Assembly (NCBI RefSeq): GCF_008017535.1
Contig: NZ_VRUA01000003.1
Coordinates: 310,001 to 374,000, forward strand
Reading direction: 5' to 3'
Source: Ottowia flava
GTDB taxonomy: Bacteria > Pseudomonadota > Gammaproteobacteria > Burkholderiales > Burkholderiaceae_C
DNA: 64,000 bases
Part shown: positions 1 to 9,102 of the stretch, one piece after another
Layout: every line of letters starts with the position of its first letter
How positions within the stretch are numbered: the stretch's first letter is position 1
Program-made: the position numbers and the translations under genes
The notes under the pieces: generated by a model
The model's input: only the letters and a program-made list of their open reading frames with translations
Told to the model about the DNA's origin: nothing
Databases searched by the model: none

Positions 1-1777
1 TGGTGTCGGCCAAGGCTTCGCCGCCCGGGGCGAAGGCCTCGGCATTTGCTTCTGCTTCGATAGCTGCCTGCGCTTGCTGGGCGCCGGCTGGAGGCTCAAA
101 CAATGCCTCAAGCTGCTTGGCGTCCACGCGCTGCATCAGATGGCTGTATTCGCCGATCTGCGAGCCCGCGCCCAGCGGCTTGTCCACGTCGGCCATGGTT
201 TCGGGCGGCACCATCAGGAACAGCGCCACGTCGGCCGCGAGCTTGGGCAAGATGGGCTTCAGGTAGATCGCCAGGATGCGGAAGGTCTCGATGCACGCGG
301 TGCACACGTCGTGCAGGCGCTCGTTCTGGCCCGGCAGCTTGGCCAGCTCCCAGGGCTTGTGCAGATCGACGAAGCTGTTCACCTGGTCGGCCAGCGCCAT
401 CACTTCGCGCACCACCTTGCCATACTCGCGCTGCTCGTACAGGGACTCGATGCCAGGGCGGGCGGCGCGCAGCTTGTTCACCAGCTCCAGCCCATCGGGG
501 GCGATCACCGACAGGCGCCCGTCGAAGCGCTTGCTGATGAAGCCTGCCGCGCGCGAGGCGATGTTGACGAACTTGCCGATCAGGTCGGCGTTCACGCGCG
601 CCTGGAAATCGTCGGCGTTGAAGTCGATGTCCTCGTTGCGGCCCGACAGCTTGGCCGCCAGGTAGTAGCGCAGCCATTCGGGGTTCATGCCGAGTTGCAG
701 GTACTTCAGCGGGTCCAGGCCCGTGCCGCGGCTCTTGCTCATCTTCTCGCCGTTGTTCACGGTGAGGAAGCCGTGCACGAACACCTTGTTCGGCACCTTG
801 CGACCGCTGAAATGCAGCATGGCCGGCCAGAACAGGGTGTGGAAGGTGATGATGTCCTTACCGATGAAGTGGTACTGCTCAGTGGCCGGGTCGGCGATGA
901 AGGCGTCGTAGTCCATGGGCTGGCCGCTCGCGGTCTTGCCCAGGCCCTTGTCGAAGTAGTTCTTCAGGCTGGCGAGGTAGCCGACGGGTGCGTCCAGCCA
1001 GACGTAAAAGTACTTGCCCGGCTGGTCGGGGATCTCGATGCCGAAGTAGGGCGCGTCGCGGCTGATGTCCCAGTCGCCCATCTTCGGCTTGCCGTCCTCA
1101 CCCGGCGCGATCCATTCGGTGATCTTGTTCAGCACCTCGGGCTGCACGGCGCCGCTGGTGGTCCACTGGTTCAGAAATTCGATGCAGCGCGGATCGCTCA
1201 GCTTGAAGAAGAAGTGCTCGCTGGTGCGCAGCTCCGGCTTCGCGCCCGACAGGGCCGAATACGGGTTGATCAGCTCGGTGGGCGCGTACACGGCGCTGCA
1301 CACCTCGCAGTTGTCGCCGTACTGGTCCTTGGCGTGGCAGTTGGGGCACTCGCCCTTGATGAAGCGGTCGGGCAGAAACATGCCCTTTTCCGGGTCGAAG
1401 AACTGCTCGATCGTGCGCGTCTCGATCAGGCCATTGGCTTTCAGGTCCTTGTAAATGGCCTGCGCCAGCGCGGTGTTTTCGGGGCTGTGCGTGCTGTACC
1501 AGTTGTCGTGGCTGATCAAAAAGCCGTCGAGGTACTGCTTGCGGCCCGCGGCGATGTCGTCCACAAACTGCTCGGGCGTCTTGCCGGCCTTTTCGGCCGC
1601 GATCATGATCGGCGCGCCATGCGCGTCGTCCGCCCCCACGAAGTTCACCGCGTGGCCCTGCATGCGTTGAAAGCGCACCCAGATGTCGGCCTGGATGTAT
1701 TCCATGATGTGGCCGATGTGGAAGGTGCCATTAGCGTACGGCAGCGCGGTGGTGATGAAGAGTTGGCGAACAGGCAT
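1..1777 (-). CDS. metG: Methionine-tRNA ligase, C-terminus beyond window
   Basis: Cytoplasmic class I aminoacyl-tRNA synthetase that charges tRNA-Met. Reading leftwards from ATG at 1777, the product begins [17 protein letters not shown] and carries the HIGH signature as HIGH in [10 protein letters not shown] zinc knuckle of the form CPNC-x9-CEVC follows, and then the KMSKS loop as GEKMSKSRG. The anticodon-binding helical domain follows. At least 592 codons are present and the gene runs off the left edge, so the usual C-terminal tRNA-binding (OB-fold) domain of the long MetG class lies outside. A GC-rich spacer of about 190 bp separates it from the divergently read dehydrogenase at 1971. Identity is secure from the three motifs. 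Confidence 0.97.
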   Translation of the reverse strand, partial: MPVRQLFITTALPYANGTFHIGHIMEYIQADIWVRFQRMQGHAVNFVGADDAHGAPIMIAAEKAGKTPEQFVDDIAAGRKQYLDGFLISHDNWYSTHSPENTALAQAIYKDLKANGLIETRTIEQFFDPEKGMFLPDRFIKGECPNCHAKDQYGDNCEVCSAVYAPTELINPYSALSGAKPELRTSEHFFFKLSDPRCIEFLNQWTTSGAVQPEVLNKITEWIAPGEDGKPKMGDWDISRDAPYFGIEIPDQPGKYFYVWLDAPVGYLASLKNYFDKGLGKTASGQPMDYDAFIADPATEQYHFIGKDIITFHTLFWPAMLHFSGRKVPNKVFVHGFLTVNNGEKMSKSRGTGLDPLKYLQLGMNPEWLRYYLAAKLSGRNEDIDFNADDFQARVNADLIGKFVNIASRAAGFISKRFDGRLSVIAPDGLELVNKLRAARPGIESLYEQREYGKVVREVMALADQVNSFVDLHKPWELAKLPGQNERLHDVCTACIETFRILAIYLKPILPKLAADVALFLMVPPETMADVDKPLGAGSQIGEYSHLMQRVDAKQLEALFEPPAGAQQAQAAIEAEANAEAFAPGGEALADT

Positions 1778-1970
1778 GGCAAGGCGCGCCGGGGCGCGGA
1801 CAGCAGGCAAAACGGCGATTCTACGGACGCGGGCGGTGGCGCGTGGCGCGGTAGCAGGTGGGCGAGTACTGCGTCGCTGCACACCGGGCGACACAAGGGT
1901 TGCGCGGCCTCATTTTCCCGTGAGTCTGGCTGCCTAAGCTGGGGCATGGCAACTGAAGAAGGAAACCCCA

Positions 1971-2918
1971 ATGAATATGCACACTGCTTCGACCGATACT
2001 GCGCGTGAGCCCACGCCGGGCCGTCGCCACCTGCTGGGCTGGGCACTGGCTGGCGCCGCGGCCGCCGGTGCCGCTGGCTTGGGCACGCCGCAGCCGGTGC
2101 AGGCGCAGACCGCGGCCCCGGCGCCCGCGCGGCGGCGCTATGCCGGCCAGGTGGTCATGGTCACCGGCGCCACCTCCGGCATCGGCCGCGCCGCGGCCCT
2201 GCAATTTGCCGAAGAGGGCGCCAAAGTGGTGTTCTGCGGTCGCCGCGAAGCGCTGGGCCGGGAGGTGGAGCAACTGATCCGCAGCCGCCAGGGCGAGGCG
2301 ACCTACGTGCGCGCAGACGTGCGGCAGGAAAAAGACGTCGAAGCCTTCGTGGCCGCGGCCATGCGCCTGTACGGGCGGCTTGATGTAGCCTTCAACAATG
2401 CAGGGATCACGGTCGAAAAGCCCTTGCACGAGTACACCAGCGCTGAATGGGACGACGTGCAGCACACCAACGTGCGCGGCGTGTTCCTGGCGATGAAGTA
2501 CCAACTGCCGCACATGATTCAGGCGAAGAAGGGCAGCATCGTAGTCACCTCGTCCACCGCAGCGCTGTCGTCGGGCGCCAAAAAGTCGGCGTATTCCGCC
2601 AGCAAGCGCGCGCTGATCGGCCTGGTCCAGGCGGCTGCCTTTGATTACGCCGACAGCGGCATCCGCGTCAACGCTTTGCTGCCAGGCACGACCAAAACCG
2701 ATTTCGTACGGCGTCTGGCTGGCATGACCAGCCTGCCGGACAAGGTGTGGGACGTCGCCATCACGCAGTGGGCCAGGGCCAAGTTGCCGGGCGACAAGCG
2801 CCTGGCCACGCCAGAGGAAGTCGCGGCCTTCGCGCTGATGCTGGCGTCCAGTGACCACCCGCACCTGACCGGCGGCACCTACGTCATCGACGGCGGCCAG
2901 TCGGCGTACAGCGCCTGA
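1971..2918 (+). CDS. SDR-family oxidoreductase with a Tat-type signal
   Basis: Classical short-chain dehydrogenase/reductase, 315 residues. The NAD(P) motif TGATSGIG is at about residues 65-72, NNAG at about 142-145 and the catalytic YSASK around 207-211; the end has the usual GGTYVIDGGQS. Ahead of the Rossmann fold is a roughly 45-residue leader with a twin arginine (GRRHLLG, residues 17-23), an Ala/Gly-rich hydrophobic stretch and a possible VQAQ cleavage site, so export by Tat in folded, cofactor-loaded form is inferred. The Shine-Dalgarno GAAGGAAA sits just before the ATG. The response regulator starts 13 bp after the stop, suggesting cotranscription. Substrate unknown. Confidence 0.9.
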   Translation: MNMHTASTDTAREPTPGRRHLLGWALAGAAAAGAAGLGTPQPVQAQTAAPAPARRRYAGQVVMVTGATSGIGRAAALQFAEEGAKVVFCGRREALGREVEQLIRSRQGEATYVRADVRQEKDVEAFVAAAMRLYGRLDVAFNNAGITVEKPLHEYTSAEWDDVQHTNVRGVFLAMKYQLPHMIQAKKGSIVVTSSTAALSSGAKKSAYSASKRALIGLVQAAAFDYADSGIRVNALLPGTTKTDFVRRLAGMTSLPDKVWDVAITQWARAKLPGDKRLATPEEVAAFALMLASSDHPHLTGGTYVIDGGQSAYSA

Positions 2919-2931
2919 GGCCCTTGCGCGC

Positions 2932-3618
2932 ATGAAGATCCTCCTGCTGGAAGACGACGTCATGATCGGCTCGGCCGTGCAGGCGGCGTTGATGCGCGAG
3001 GGCTTCGCGGTCGACTGGGCTCAACGCCTGGGCGACGCGCTGGCCATGCCGACCGAGCATGGCTATGTGCTGGCGGTGCTGGACCTTGGCCTGCCGGACG
3101 GCGACGGCCTTAGCCTGGTGCGGCGTCTGCGCGCGCGCCAGGACGAGATGCCGCTACTGCTGATGACCGCGCGCGATGCGCTCGCAGACCGCGTGGCCGG
3201 CCTAGACCAAGGCGCGGACGACTACCTGATCAAACCCTTCGAGGTGGACGAGCTGCTGGCGCGCGTGCGTGCACTGGTGCGCCGGCGCCAGGGCGGCAGC
3301 AAGCAACGCGCAGGCGCGGGCGATGTGCAGCTGGACCTGGCCACGCGCGAACTGCTGCTGCGCGGCGAGCGCGTGGCGCTGACGGCGCGCGAATACGCGT
3401 TGCTGCACGCGCTGCTGGACCGCCCGGGCGCCGTGCTGTCGCGCAGCGAGCTGGAAGAGCGCATCTACGCGTGGGGCGAAGAGGTCAGCAGCAACGCCGT
3501 AGATACGCTGATCTACACCTTGCGCAAGAAGCTGCCGGACGAGCTGATCTTGAACGTGCGCGGCTTAGGCTGGCGCATTGCGCCCGCCTGGTTGCGGACC
3601 GTGGCGGACGCGCGGTGA
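2932..3618 (+). CDS. OmpR/QseB-like response regulator
   Basis: DNA-binding response regulator, 228 residues. The receiver domain (residues 1 to about 115) has the acidic pair EDD near the N-terminus, a phospho-acceptor Asp at about 51 in VLDLGLPDGDG, the Thr of LLMTARD and the Lys of LIKPFE. The C-terminal winged helix (about 125-220) has the typical LTAREYALLHALLDRPG and NAVDTLIYTLRKKL segments. Its stop overlaps the ATG of the histidine kinase (TGATG), so the two are translationally coupled. Most like the QseB/PmrA/TctD branch. The signal and regulon are unknown; the exported dehydrogenase just upstream is a natural candidate target or partner. Confidence 0.95.
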   Translation: MKILLLEDDVMIGSAVQAALMREGFAVDWAQRLGDALAMPTEHGYVLAVLDLGLPDGDGLSLVRRLRARQDEMPLLLMTARDALADRVAGLDQGADDYLIKPFEVDELLARVRALVRRRQGGSKQRAGAGDVQLDLATRELLLRGERVALTAREYALLHALLDRPGAVLSRSELEERIYAWGEEVSSNAVDTLIYTLRKKLPDELILNVRGLGWRIAPAWLRTVADAR

Positions 3619-4943
3619 TGCGCCTGAGCTCGCTGCGCGCCCGCCTGCTGGTGCTGCTGACGGCCTTTCACGTCGGCGCAGCCTTGGCGATGGCGGTGCT
3701 GACCTACGTCACGGCCGACTACCTGGACAGCACCTTCATGGACGGGCAGATGCGCGCGCTGGCCGATGCCTACCTGCACGTGGACGAGCCGGTGGTGCCC
3801 CCCGCGGTGGAGCCCGAGCGCAACGTGCACGACTGGGGCGCGCTGATTGCGCAGATGTGGTCGCCGGAGCGGGTGCTGCAGCAATCGTCTTGGCCCAGCG
3901 TGCGCGTGCCGCTGCAACCGACGGATGGTTTTCACGACCTCAGCGTTGAAACGGAAAAATGGCGAGTCCTGACGGCGCACTCGACGGACCGCACCGTGCA
4001 GATCGTGCAAAGCGGGCGCTTTCGCGCGGCCGAGCTGCGCAGCCGCGCCTGGACGGCGGCGTTGGCGGTCCTGGCCTTAACGCCGCTGTCGGTCCTGTTG
4101 GCCATGCTGGCGGTGCGCTGGGCGCTGCGGCCGATGGAGCGGTTGCGCATGCGCGTACAGGACCAGGACCCTGGTCGCCTCGTCCCGCTGGACGAGCAGG
4201 CGGCTCCGGACGAGCTTCGCCCCTTCGTCGGCTCGATCAACGCCTTGCTGACGCGTTTGGCCACCGCTTTTGAACAGCAGCGTCATTTCATTCAGGATGC
4301 GGCGCACGAGCTGCGCACGCCCGTCGCGGCGCTGTCGCTGCAAACCCATGAAATGGCCGAAGCGGCGCGTAGCTCGACCCTGCTGCCGGCCGCCCAGACT
4401 GTGCACGCGGCCGCCGGGCGGCTGACGCGGCTTGTGGCGCAGCTGCTGGCGCTGGCGCGGCTGGATCGGCCGGTGGAGGTCGTGGAGCACGTATCACTGA
4501 GCGCACTCGCTCAGCAGGTGGTCAAGGAGCTGCTGCCGCTGGCCGACGCGCGGCAGATAGACATGGGCGTGGAAGACGACGGGGCGGGGCTGCCCGGCGT
4601 CGACTCGGAAGCAACCCACACCTTGCTGGTCAACCTCCTGGACAACGCCTTGCGCCACAGCTCGGCGGGCGGTCGGGTGACGGTGCGGTTGTGCGCGCAA
4701 CCGACATGCGCCGTGCTGGAAGTCCTCGATGAAGGCCCGGGTATCCCGGATGCGCATCTGGAGCGCGTATTTGATCGCTTCTACCGCGTCCCGGGGCAGC
4801 AGGGCGCCGGCAGCGGCTTGGGTCTGGCGATATGTCAGGTGGCAGCTGCGCGCTTGGGTGGCACGTTGACCCTGGCCAACCGGACCGACATGCTCGGCCT
4901 GGTGGCGCGCTTTGTTCTCGACATGGTGGAGAGACCGGCTTAA
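3618..4943 (+). CDS. QseC/TctE-like sensor histidine kinase
   Basis: Inner-membrane sensor kinase, 441 residues from the ATG that overlaps the regulator stop. The N-terminal membrane segment (LLVLLTAFHVGAALAMAVL) is followed by a periplasmic loop of about 130 residues and a second membrane segment near 150-175, then a HAMP region. The H-box is DAAHELRTPVAAL (phospho-His near residue 229), the N-box NLLDNALRHS, and the ATP lid DEGPGIPDAHLERVFDRF and GSGLGLAI. Pairs with the adjacent OmpR-type regulator. Ligand not predictable. An in-frame extension upstream of 3618 would overlap the regulator gene and is rejected. Confidence 0.95.
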   Translation: MRLSSLRARLLVLLTAFHVGAALAMAVLTYVTADYLDSTFMDGQMRALADAYLHVDEPVVPPAVEPERNVHDWGALIAQMWSPERVLQQSSWPSVRVPLQPTDGFHDLSVETEKWRVLTAHSTDRTVQIVQSGRFRAAELRSRAWTAALAVLALTPLSVLLAMLAVRWALRPMERLRMRVQDQDPGRLVPLDEQAAPDELRPFVGSINALLTRLATAFEQQRHFIQDAAHELRTPVAALSLQTHEMAEAARSSTLLPAAQTVHAAAGRLTRLVAQLLALARLDRPVEVVEHVSLSALAQQVVKELLPLADARQIDMGVEDDGAGLPGVDSEATHTLLVNLLDNALRHSSAGGRVTVRLCAQPTCAVLEVLDEGPGIPDAHLERVFDRFYRVPGQQGAGSGLGLAICQVAAARLGGTLTLANRTDMLGLVARFVLDMVERPA

Positions 4944-4958
4944 ACCAATCGCGCCAGT

Positions 4959-6194
4959 TCAGGCGGCCTGCGCGCCTTGCCAGCCGAAAAAGCGCTCGGC
5001 GTCGTCTCTCTGGCGCAGCGCGTCGCTCCAGCCCAGCTGCATCAGCGCGCGGGTGTAGCCGGGCTCGAACAGCAGGTAGCTGGCCAGCGCCCCGCTGGCG
5101 CGGTCTTTCGGCCTGACGCCCAGAATGCCCAGCAGCGTGCGCACCGTGCCGGGCAACTCGCCGACGTGCTGCAGCGCCAGATCGTCGAGGCGCTGGGACG
5201 GTGAGATCACCAGCAGATCGATGGACCGCAGCGCGCTGTGCGACCGCGCCTGTGGCGCGATGAGCGAAAGCGTGTGGTTGATGCGCTGCGTGCGCTCGAT
5301 ATCGGCGGCCAGGGTGTCCAGAAAGATGCTGGACAGGGCGTGCCCGGCTACCTGGGCCAGGGTGGGGTACGCGGGCGCTTTGGCCGGCGTGGGCGTGCGC
5401 GGTTCGTTGGCGCGACCGGCGCCGATGACCAGTACGCGGTCGGCGCCCAGGTGGATCGCCGGCGACATGGGGGCGACCTGGCGCATGGTGCCGTCGCCGT
5501 ACCAGCTGTCTTGACCGTCGACCGCCACTTCGCCCGCCGGAAAGATGAACGGGATGGCCGACGAGGCCAGCAGATGCGGCACGCCGATGCGCGCCGACAC
5601 GGCGTTGCGTTGGGCGCGCGACCACGGGGCAACCGCGTGCGCTGATTCGTAGAAGGTGACGTGCTCGCCGGTGGCATAGCTCGACGCCGCGATCGACAGC
5701 GCCTGCAGATGCCCATTGGCGAGCATCAGCGGGATGCGCCCCAGCGGGATCTGTGTGCGCAGCAGCGTGCCCAGCGGCGCGTTGTCGAGCAGCGAGCGCG
5801 GGCGCGCGTGCCGCAATTGCGTCAGCGCCCAGCCCAGCGACAGCAGCGACACCCAGCGCGTGCCGGCGCGCAGTGCGTCCCAGGCGTCGGCGCGGTACAC
5901 GTCCTGGGCGTGGATGTGGGTCCACACGCGCGTCAGGCGGCGCACGGCCGTGTCGAAATGGTCGGCCCCCGCGGCCAGCGCGGCCGCGTTGATCGCGCCG
6001 GCCGAGGTGCCGCAGACGATCGGGAACGGGTTGGGCGCCTGCGCCATGCCCGCCTCGCGCCGGATGGCGCGGATCGCGCGCAGCACGCCCACCTGGTAGG
6101 CGGCGCGGGCGCCACCGCCGCTCAGCACCAGCCCGGTGTGCGGGCGAGAGGGATCGGCGGGCGGCCGGGCAGATGGCAAGGTCATAACAACCAT
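4959..6194 (-). CDS. Patatin-like phospholipase
   Basis: Serine lipid acyl hydrolase, 411 residues. The oxyanion-hole loop GGGAR is at residues 26-30, the nucleophile elbow GTSAG has its Ser at residue 64, and the dyad Asp is in a DGT motif near residue 218 (WYGDGTMRQ). There is no signal peptide. Read leftwards, convergent with the kinase gene (15 bp between ends) and divergent from apbC. ATG at 6194 was used; a second in-frame ATG at 6185 is possible. Proteins with this architecture in betaproteobacteria are usually cytoplasmic or membrane-associated; the physiological lipid is unknown. Confidence 0.92.
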   Translation of the reverse strand: MVVMTLPSARPPADPSRPHTGLVLSGGGARAAYQVGVLRAIRAIRREAGMAQAPNPFPIVCGTSAGAINAAALAAGADHFDTAVRRLTRVWTHIHAQDVYRADAWDALRAGTRWVSLLSLGWALTQLRHARPRSLLDNAPLGTLLRTQIPLGRIPLMLANGHLQALSIAASSYATGEHVTFYESAHAVAPWSRAQRNAVSARIGVPHLLASSAIPFIFPAGEVAVDGQDSWYGDGTMRQVAPMSPAIHLGADRVLVIGAGRANEPRTPTPAKAPAYPTLAQVAGHALSSIFLDTLAADIERTQRINHTLSLIAPQARSHSALRSIDLLVISPSQRLDDLALQHVGELPGTVRTLLGILGVRPKDRASGALASYLLFEPGYTRALMQLGWSDALRQRDDAERFFGWQGAQAA

Positions 6195-6262
6195 CTTAAG
6201 GAGGTGTTACCAGGGGTTCGATAGACTTGGCGGCTTATTCACGCAGATAAGAAAAGATTCCC

Positions 6263-7354
6263 ATGTCCGTGGACCAAGGCGCGCTGCTGGCGGCGCTGCA
6301 AACCGTGACCGACCCGAACACCGGCAAGGATTTCGTGTCGACCAAGCAACTGAAGCACCTGCAGGTGAACGGCGGCGACGTTGCCTTCGACGTCGAGCTG
6401 GGCTACCCCGCCAAGAGCCAGGTGCCGGCGCTGCGCCAGGCGCTGGTGGCGGCCGCGCGCGGCGTGCCGGGCGTGACCAACGTGTCGGTCAACGTCACCA
6501 CGCAGATCGTGGCCCACGCCGTGCAGCGCGGCGTGCAGCTGCTGCCGCAGGTCAAGAACATCGTGGCCGTGGCGTCCGGCAAGGGCGGGGTGGGCAAGAG
6601 CACCACCGCCGTCAATCTGGCGCTGGCTCTGGCGGCCGAAGGCGCGCAGGTCGGTATTCTGGACGCCGACATCTACGGCCCCAGCGTGCCGCTGATGATG
6701 GGCGTGAACGGCCGCCCCGAAAGCCTGGACGGCCAGAGCATGGAGCCGCTGGAAAACTACGGCGTGCAAATCATGTCGATCGGTTTTCTGGTCGACCCGG
6801 ACGAAGCCATGATCTGGCGCGGCCCCATGGCCACGCAGGCGCTGGACCAGCTGCTGCGCCAGACCAACTGGAAGGCGCTGGACTACCTGATCGTCGACAT
6901 GCCGCCCGGCACCGGCGACATCCAGCTCAGCCTGAGCCAACGCGTGCCGATGACCGGCGCCGTCATCGTCACCACGCCGCAGGACATCGCCCTGGCGGAC
7001 GCGCGCAAGGGCGTGGCCATGTTCGAGAAGGTGGGCGTGCCCATCCTGGGGCTGGTGGAAAACATGGCGGTACACGTGTGCACGAACTGCGGCCATGTCG
7101 ACCACATCTTCGGCGCCGAGGGCGGCAAGCGCTACGCGGCTGAGAAGGGCATCGACTACCTGGGCGCGCTGCCGCTGTCGCGCAGCATCCGGGAGCAGGC
7201 GGACTCCGGCCGCCCGACCGTGATCGCCGATCCGGATGGCGAGGCCGCGGGCATCTACAAATCGGTGGCGCGCCAGGTCGCGATCGAGATCGCGCAGAAG
7301 GCCAAGGACTTTTCCAGCAAATTCCCGAGCATCACGATCTCCAAGGACACCTGA
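6263..7354 (+). CDS. apbC: Iron-sulfur cluster carrier ApbC (Mrp/NBP35 family)
   Basis: P-loop ATPase that binds and transfers Fe-S clusters to apo-proteins, 363 residues. An N-terminal MIP18-like (DUF59) domain spans about residues 1-85 (DPNTGKDFVSTKQLKHL). A deviant Walker A, GKGGVGKST, lies near residues 106-114, the IVDMPPGTGD switch follows, and the CTNC cluster-binding pair is near 272-275. Length and domain order are normal. A hairpin with a T-run ends the transcript at 7451-7484. The gene is unrelated to the inserted block that follows; it marks the left host flank. Confidence 0.96.
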   Translation: MSVDQGALLAALQTVTDPNTGKDFVSTKQLKHLQVNGGDVAFDVELGYPAKSQVPALRQALVAAARGVPGVTNVSVNVTTQIVAHAVQRGVQLLPQVKNIVAVASGKGGVGKSTTAVNLALALAAEGAQVGILDADIYGPSVPLMMGVNGRPESLDGQSMEPLENYGVQIMSIGFLVDPDEAMIWRGPMATQALDQLLRQTNWKALDYLIVDMPPGTGDIQLSLSQRVPMTGAVIVTTPQDIALADARKGVAMFEKVGVPILGLVENMAVHVCTNCGHVDHIFGAEGGKRYAAEKGIDYLGALPLSRSIREQADSGRPTVIADPDGEAAGIYKSVARQVAIEIAQKAKDFSSKFPSITISKDT

Positions 7355-7394
7355 GGCCGCGCGGCGTCAACCACCCATCCGCTATCGAATGAGT

Positions 7395-7438
7395 AGCTGG
7401 TCGCGCAGGTGGCTGTAGGGCCAGAGGCCGAAAAGGAT
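7395..7438 (+). repeat. Dispersed ~40-bp repeat, copy 1
   Basis: Begins AGCTGGTCGCGCAGGTGG and continues CTGTAGGGCCAGAGGCC. Same family as the copies at 7499, 19661, 23629, 30328, 34552, 40586, 50449, 59316 and 60031. It lies between apbC and its terminator. Confidence 0.8.
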
Positions 7439-7450
7439 TGAAAATGGCAG

Positions 7451-7484
7451 AAAGCCCGTCACCAGATTGGTGATGGGCTTTTTT
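7451..7484 (+). terminator. Intrinsic terminator after apbC
   Basis: AAGCCCGTCACCA (7452-7464) pairs with TGGTGATGGGCTT (7468-7480), with one G-T wobble and a three-base loop. A T-run follows (7479-7484). Confidence 0.85.
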
Positions 7485-7498
7485 ACTATGAAATCCGG

Positions 7499-7551
7499 AG
7501 CTGCCTGCGTAGGTGGTTGTAGAGCTGGGGGCCCAAATGGCTTGAAATTTT
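7499..7551 (+). repeat. Dispersed ~40-bp repeat, copy 2
   Basis: Begins AGCTGCCTGCGTAGGTGG, then TTGTAGAGCTGGGGGCCC and an AT-rich tail. It follows the apbC terminator, so the hairpin is bracketed by two repeat copies. Confidence 0.8.
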
Positions 7552-7600
7552 CCGCTTGTGTGGGCTAGCGCTGGGGGCCCGGCCGCGCGGCCACTGCCGC

Positions 7601-7741
7601 TCAATCCACCGCTTGCTGGCGCAGCTTGAAGCGCTGGATCTTGCCCGTCGCCGTCTTGGGCAGCTCGTCCACGAACTCGATGCTGCGCGGGTACTTGTAG
7701 GGCGCCAGGCGGTCCTTGACGAAGGCTTTCAGCTCGTCTTC
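7601..7741 (-). pseudogene. 3' fragment of benzoate-CoA ligase gene (bclA remnant)
   Basis: Reading leftwards this stretch encodes the last ~47 codons of a benzoate-CoA ligase, with [19 protein letters not shown] and [12 protein letters not shown] followed by AVD and a TGA stop. The intact gene at 15129-16715 ends with the same sequence but with VGG before its stop. Bases 7614-7741 match 15142-15269 with two mismatches by eye. The similarity stops abruptly after 7741, so there is no start or catalytic region. It is in the same orientation as the intact gene and marks the left boundary of the inserted block. No product expected. Confidence 0.9.
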
Positions 7742-8169
7742 GGTTACGCGTCAGCGCTGCAGCGTATCGACCCACTTCCACCTCGTGAGATTACCAGTAT
7801 CGATTGCAGCCATTGCCGTGCATGGGACGGAGGCCGGATGGCACTCACTTTTGCCTCACATGGTCGGTGTCATATGCCTTAGTCAGCCCTCTCGCCATAG
7901 GCCTTGGTTTGCATCGGGCGCCTCGGGTGGAAGGCAGCAGCCAGCGCGAAACGGCCCGAAGCCTATGCCGAACGCACATGGTCGCTCAAGCGTTTGACTC
8001 ACACGATCGCTCGGACAGCTTGGATTGGGAATGAACCGCAAGGGGATCAAACGTCATGCGAGCAAATTTCTAATGCATTTTTCGGCGAAATCATAAAAAA
8101 TGCTAGGAAAATTTGCAAATCCATGTCCAATGCCATGGAAATTTGCGAGATAACGGATTTTTTTCACCG
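7742..8169. other. Gene-free left end of the island
   Basis: About 430 bp with no convincing gene. The last ~110 bp are AT-rich and contain three AAATTTGC-type octamers ahead of the RpiR gene. No recognisable insertion-sequence end was seen here. Confidence 0.6.
8062..8146 (+). promoter_or_regulatory. Putative RpiR operator octamers
   Basis: GCAAATTT at 8062-8069 and its reverse complement AAATTTGC at 8109-8116 and 8139-8146; the last two are 30 bp apart, about three helical turns. ATTTGCAAAT (8111-8120) is itself a palindrome. The position just upstream of the regulator gene suggests autoregulation. This is inference. Confidence 0.35.
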
Positions 8170-9060
8170 ATGTCGATATCAAGCGTTGAAGATTTGCGCT
8201 CAATTTTGAGTGTCGAGCGAGCTCAGGGTGACCGTGGGCAGTTGGGTGGAAAGGCGCGGGCTGTGCTGACTGATATGTTGAACCGTCCGGGGCCTGCTGC
8301 CGTAGACAGCATTTCGGAGCTGGCTGCCAAAAACGGCGTTGATCCTTCAACCCTGACTCGGTTGGGGAAGAAGCTCGGGTTCGCTGGTTTTGCAGAGTTG
8401 CAGGACATCTTCCGTCGCCATGTGGCGCAGACACAGGCTTTCTACAGCACTCGCGTTCAGGAGCGAGTAGCTGAACCGCTGGTCATTGATGACCCACGGG
8501 ATCTGATACGCGTCCATGCACAGTCGGAGTGCCAACGCGTACTTGATATCGCGGACGCCCTTGATGTGCACGCTATCACTCACGCTGTCGATGCCGTCGT
8601 CGCGGCCAAACGTGTGTGTGTGCTGGCCATGCGCGCCACCTACGCCCTAAGTTATTTTCTCGGCACCTACTTGGGAACGCTTCGCGAGAACGTGATCATT
8701 TTGGGCGGTCCTGGACAGGCGCTCACCTCGGACCTCGCAAGCCTCACTCCAGACGATCTTTTGGTGGCGGTGACATTTCGGCCCTATACCCGTGCCGTCA
8801 TTACTGCCGTGGAGGTCATGAAGGAAAACAGCGTTCCGATTCTCGCGATTACAGACGCGAACTCAGCACTTTCAGTGGGGCGTGAGCACGGTACCACCGT
8901 GGTCATTGACGAGCCCTTCTACTTCGATTCAGCGACGTCTCAGTTCTTTGTCATACAGACGATCTTGCTGGCAGCCGCCCGGCGCATCGGACCTGCTGCT
9001 GTGGACATGACCAAGCGGCGAGAGCGCCTAGACAAAGCGCTGAACGTGGAGATTTCTTGA
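8170..9060 (+). CDS. MurR/RpiR-family transcriptional regulator
   Basis: About 296 residues. The N-terminal RpiR helix-turn-helix (about residues 20-90) includes SISELAAKNGVDPSTLTRLGKKLGFAGFAEL-like features: Ser-Ile-Ser-Glu-Leu-Ala, then a recognition helix ending in Leu-Gly. The C-terminal SIS (sugar-isomerase) domain (about 130-270) usually binds a phosphosugar or related effector; here VLAMRATYALSYFLGTYL and DLLVAVTFRPYTRAVI are visible. An upstream in-frame start at 8113 is possible but adds a non-conserved leader. First gene of the island, probably controlling the five genes downstream. No strong ribosome site is visible. Confidence 0.9.
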   Translation: MSISSVEDLRSILSVERAQGDRGQLGGKARAVLTDMLNRPGPAAVDSISELAAKNGVDPSTLTRLGKKLGFAGFAELQDIFRRHVAQTQAFYSTRVQERVAEPLVIDDPRDLIRVHAQSECQRVLDIADALDVHAITHAVDAVVAAKRVCVLAMRATYALSYFLGTYLGTLRENVIILGGPGQALTSDLASLTPDDLLVAVTFRPYTRAVITAVEVMKENSVPILAITDANSALSVGREHGTTVVIDEPFYFDSATSQFFVIQTILLAAARRIGPAAVDMTKRRERLDKALNVEIS

Positions 9061-9102
9061 ATCCGTTTACAGGCGCCGTCGGCGCACTTTGACCTTTTGC
9101 AG

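Noticed and set aside
74-2008. A 644-codon open frame on the plus strand over metG
   Set aside because: It is antisense to metG, whose minus-strand frame has the HIGH, zinc and KMSKS motifs. Its protein is His/Val/Arg-rich with no recognisable domain, typical of a GC-rich shadow.
6197-6206. TAAGGAGGTG, a perfect Shine-Dalgarno sequence on the plus strand
   Set aside because: No start codon with a usable frame lies 5-10 bases downstream, and it is too far from apbC (57 bases). Probably chance.
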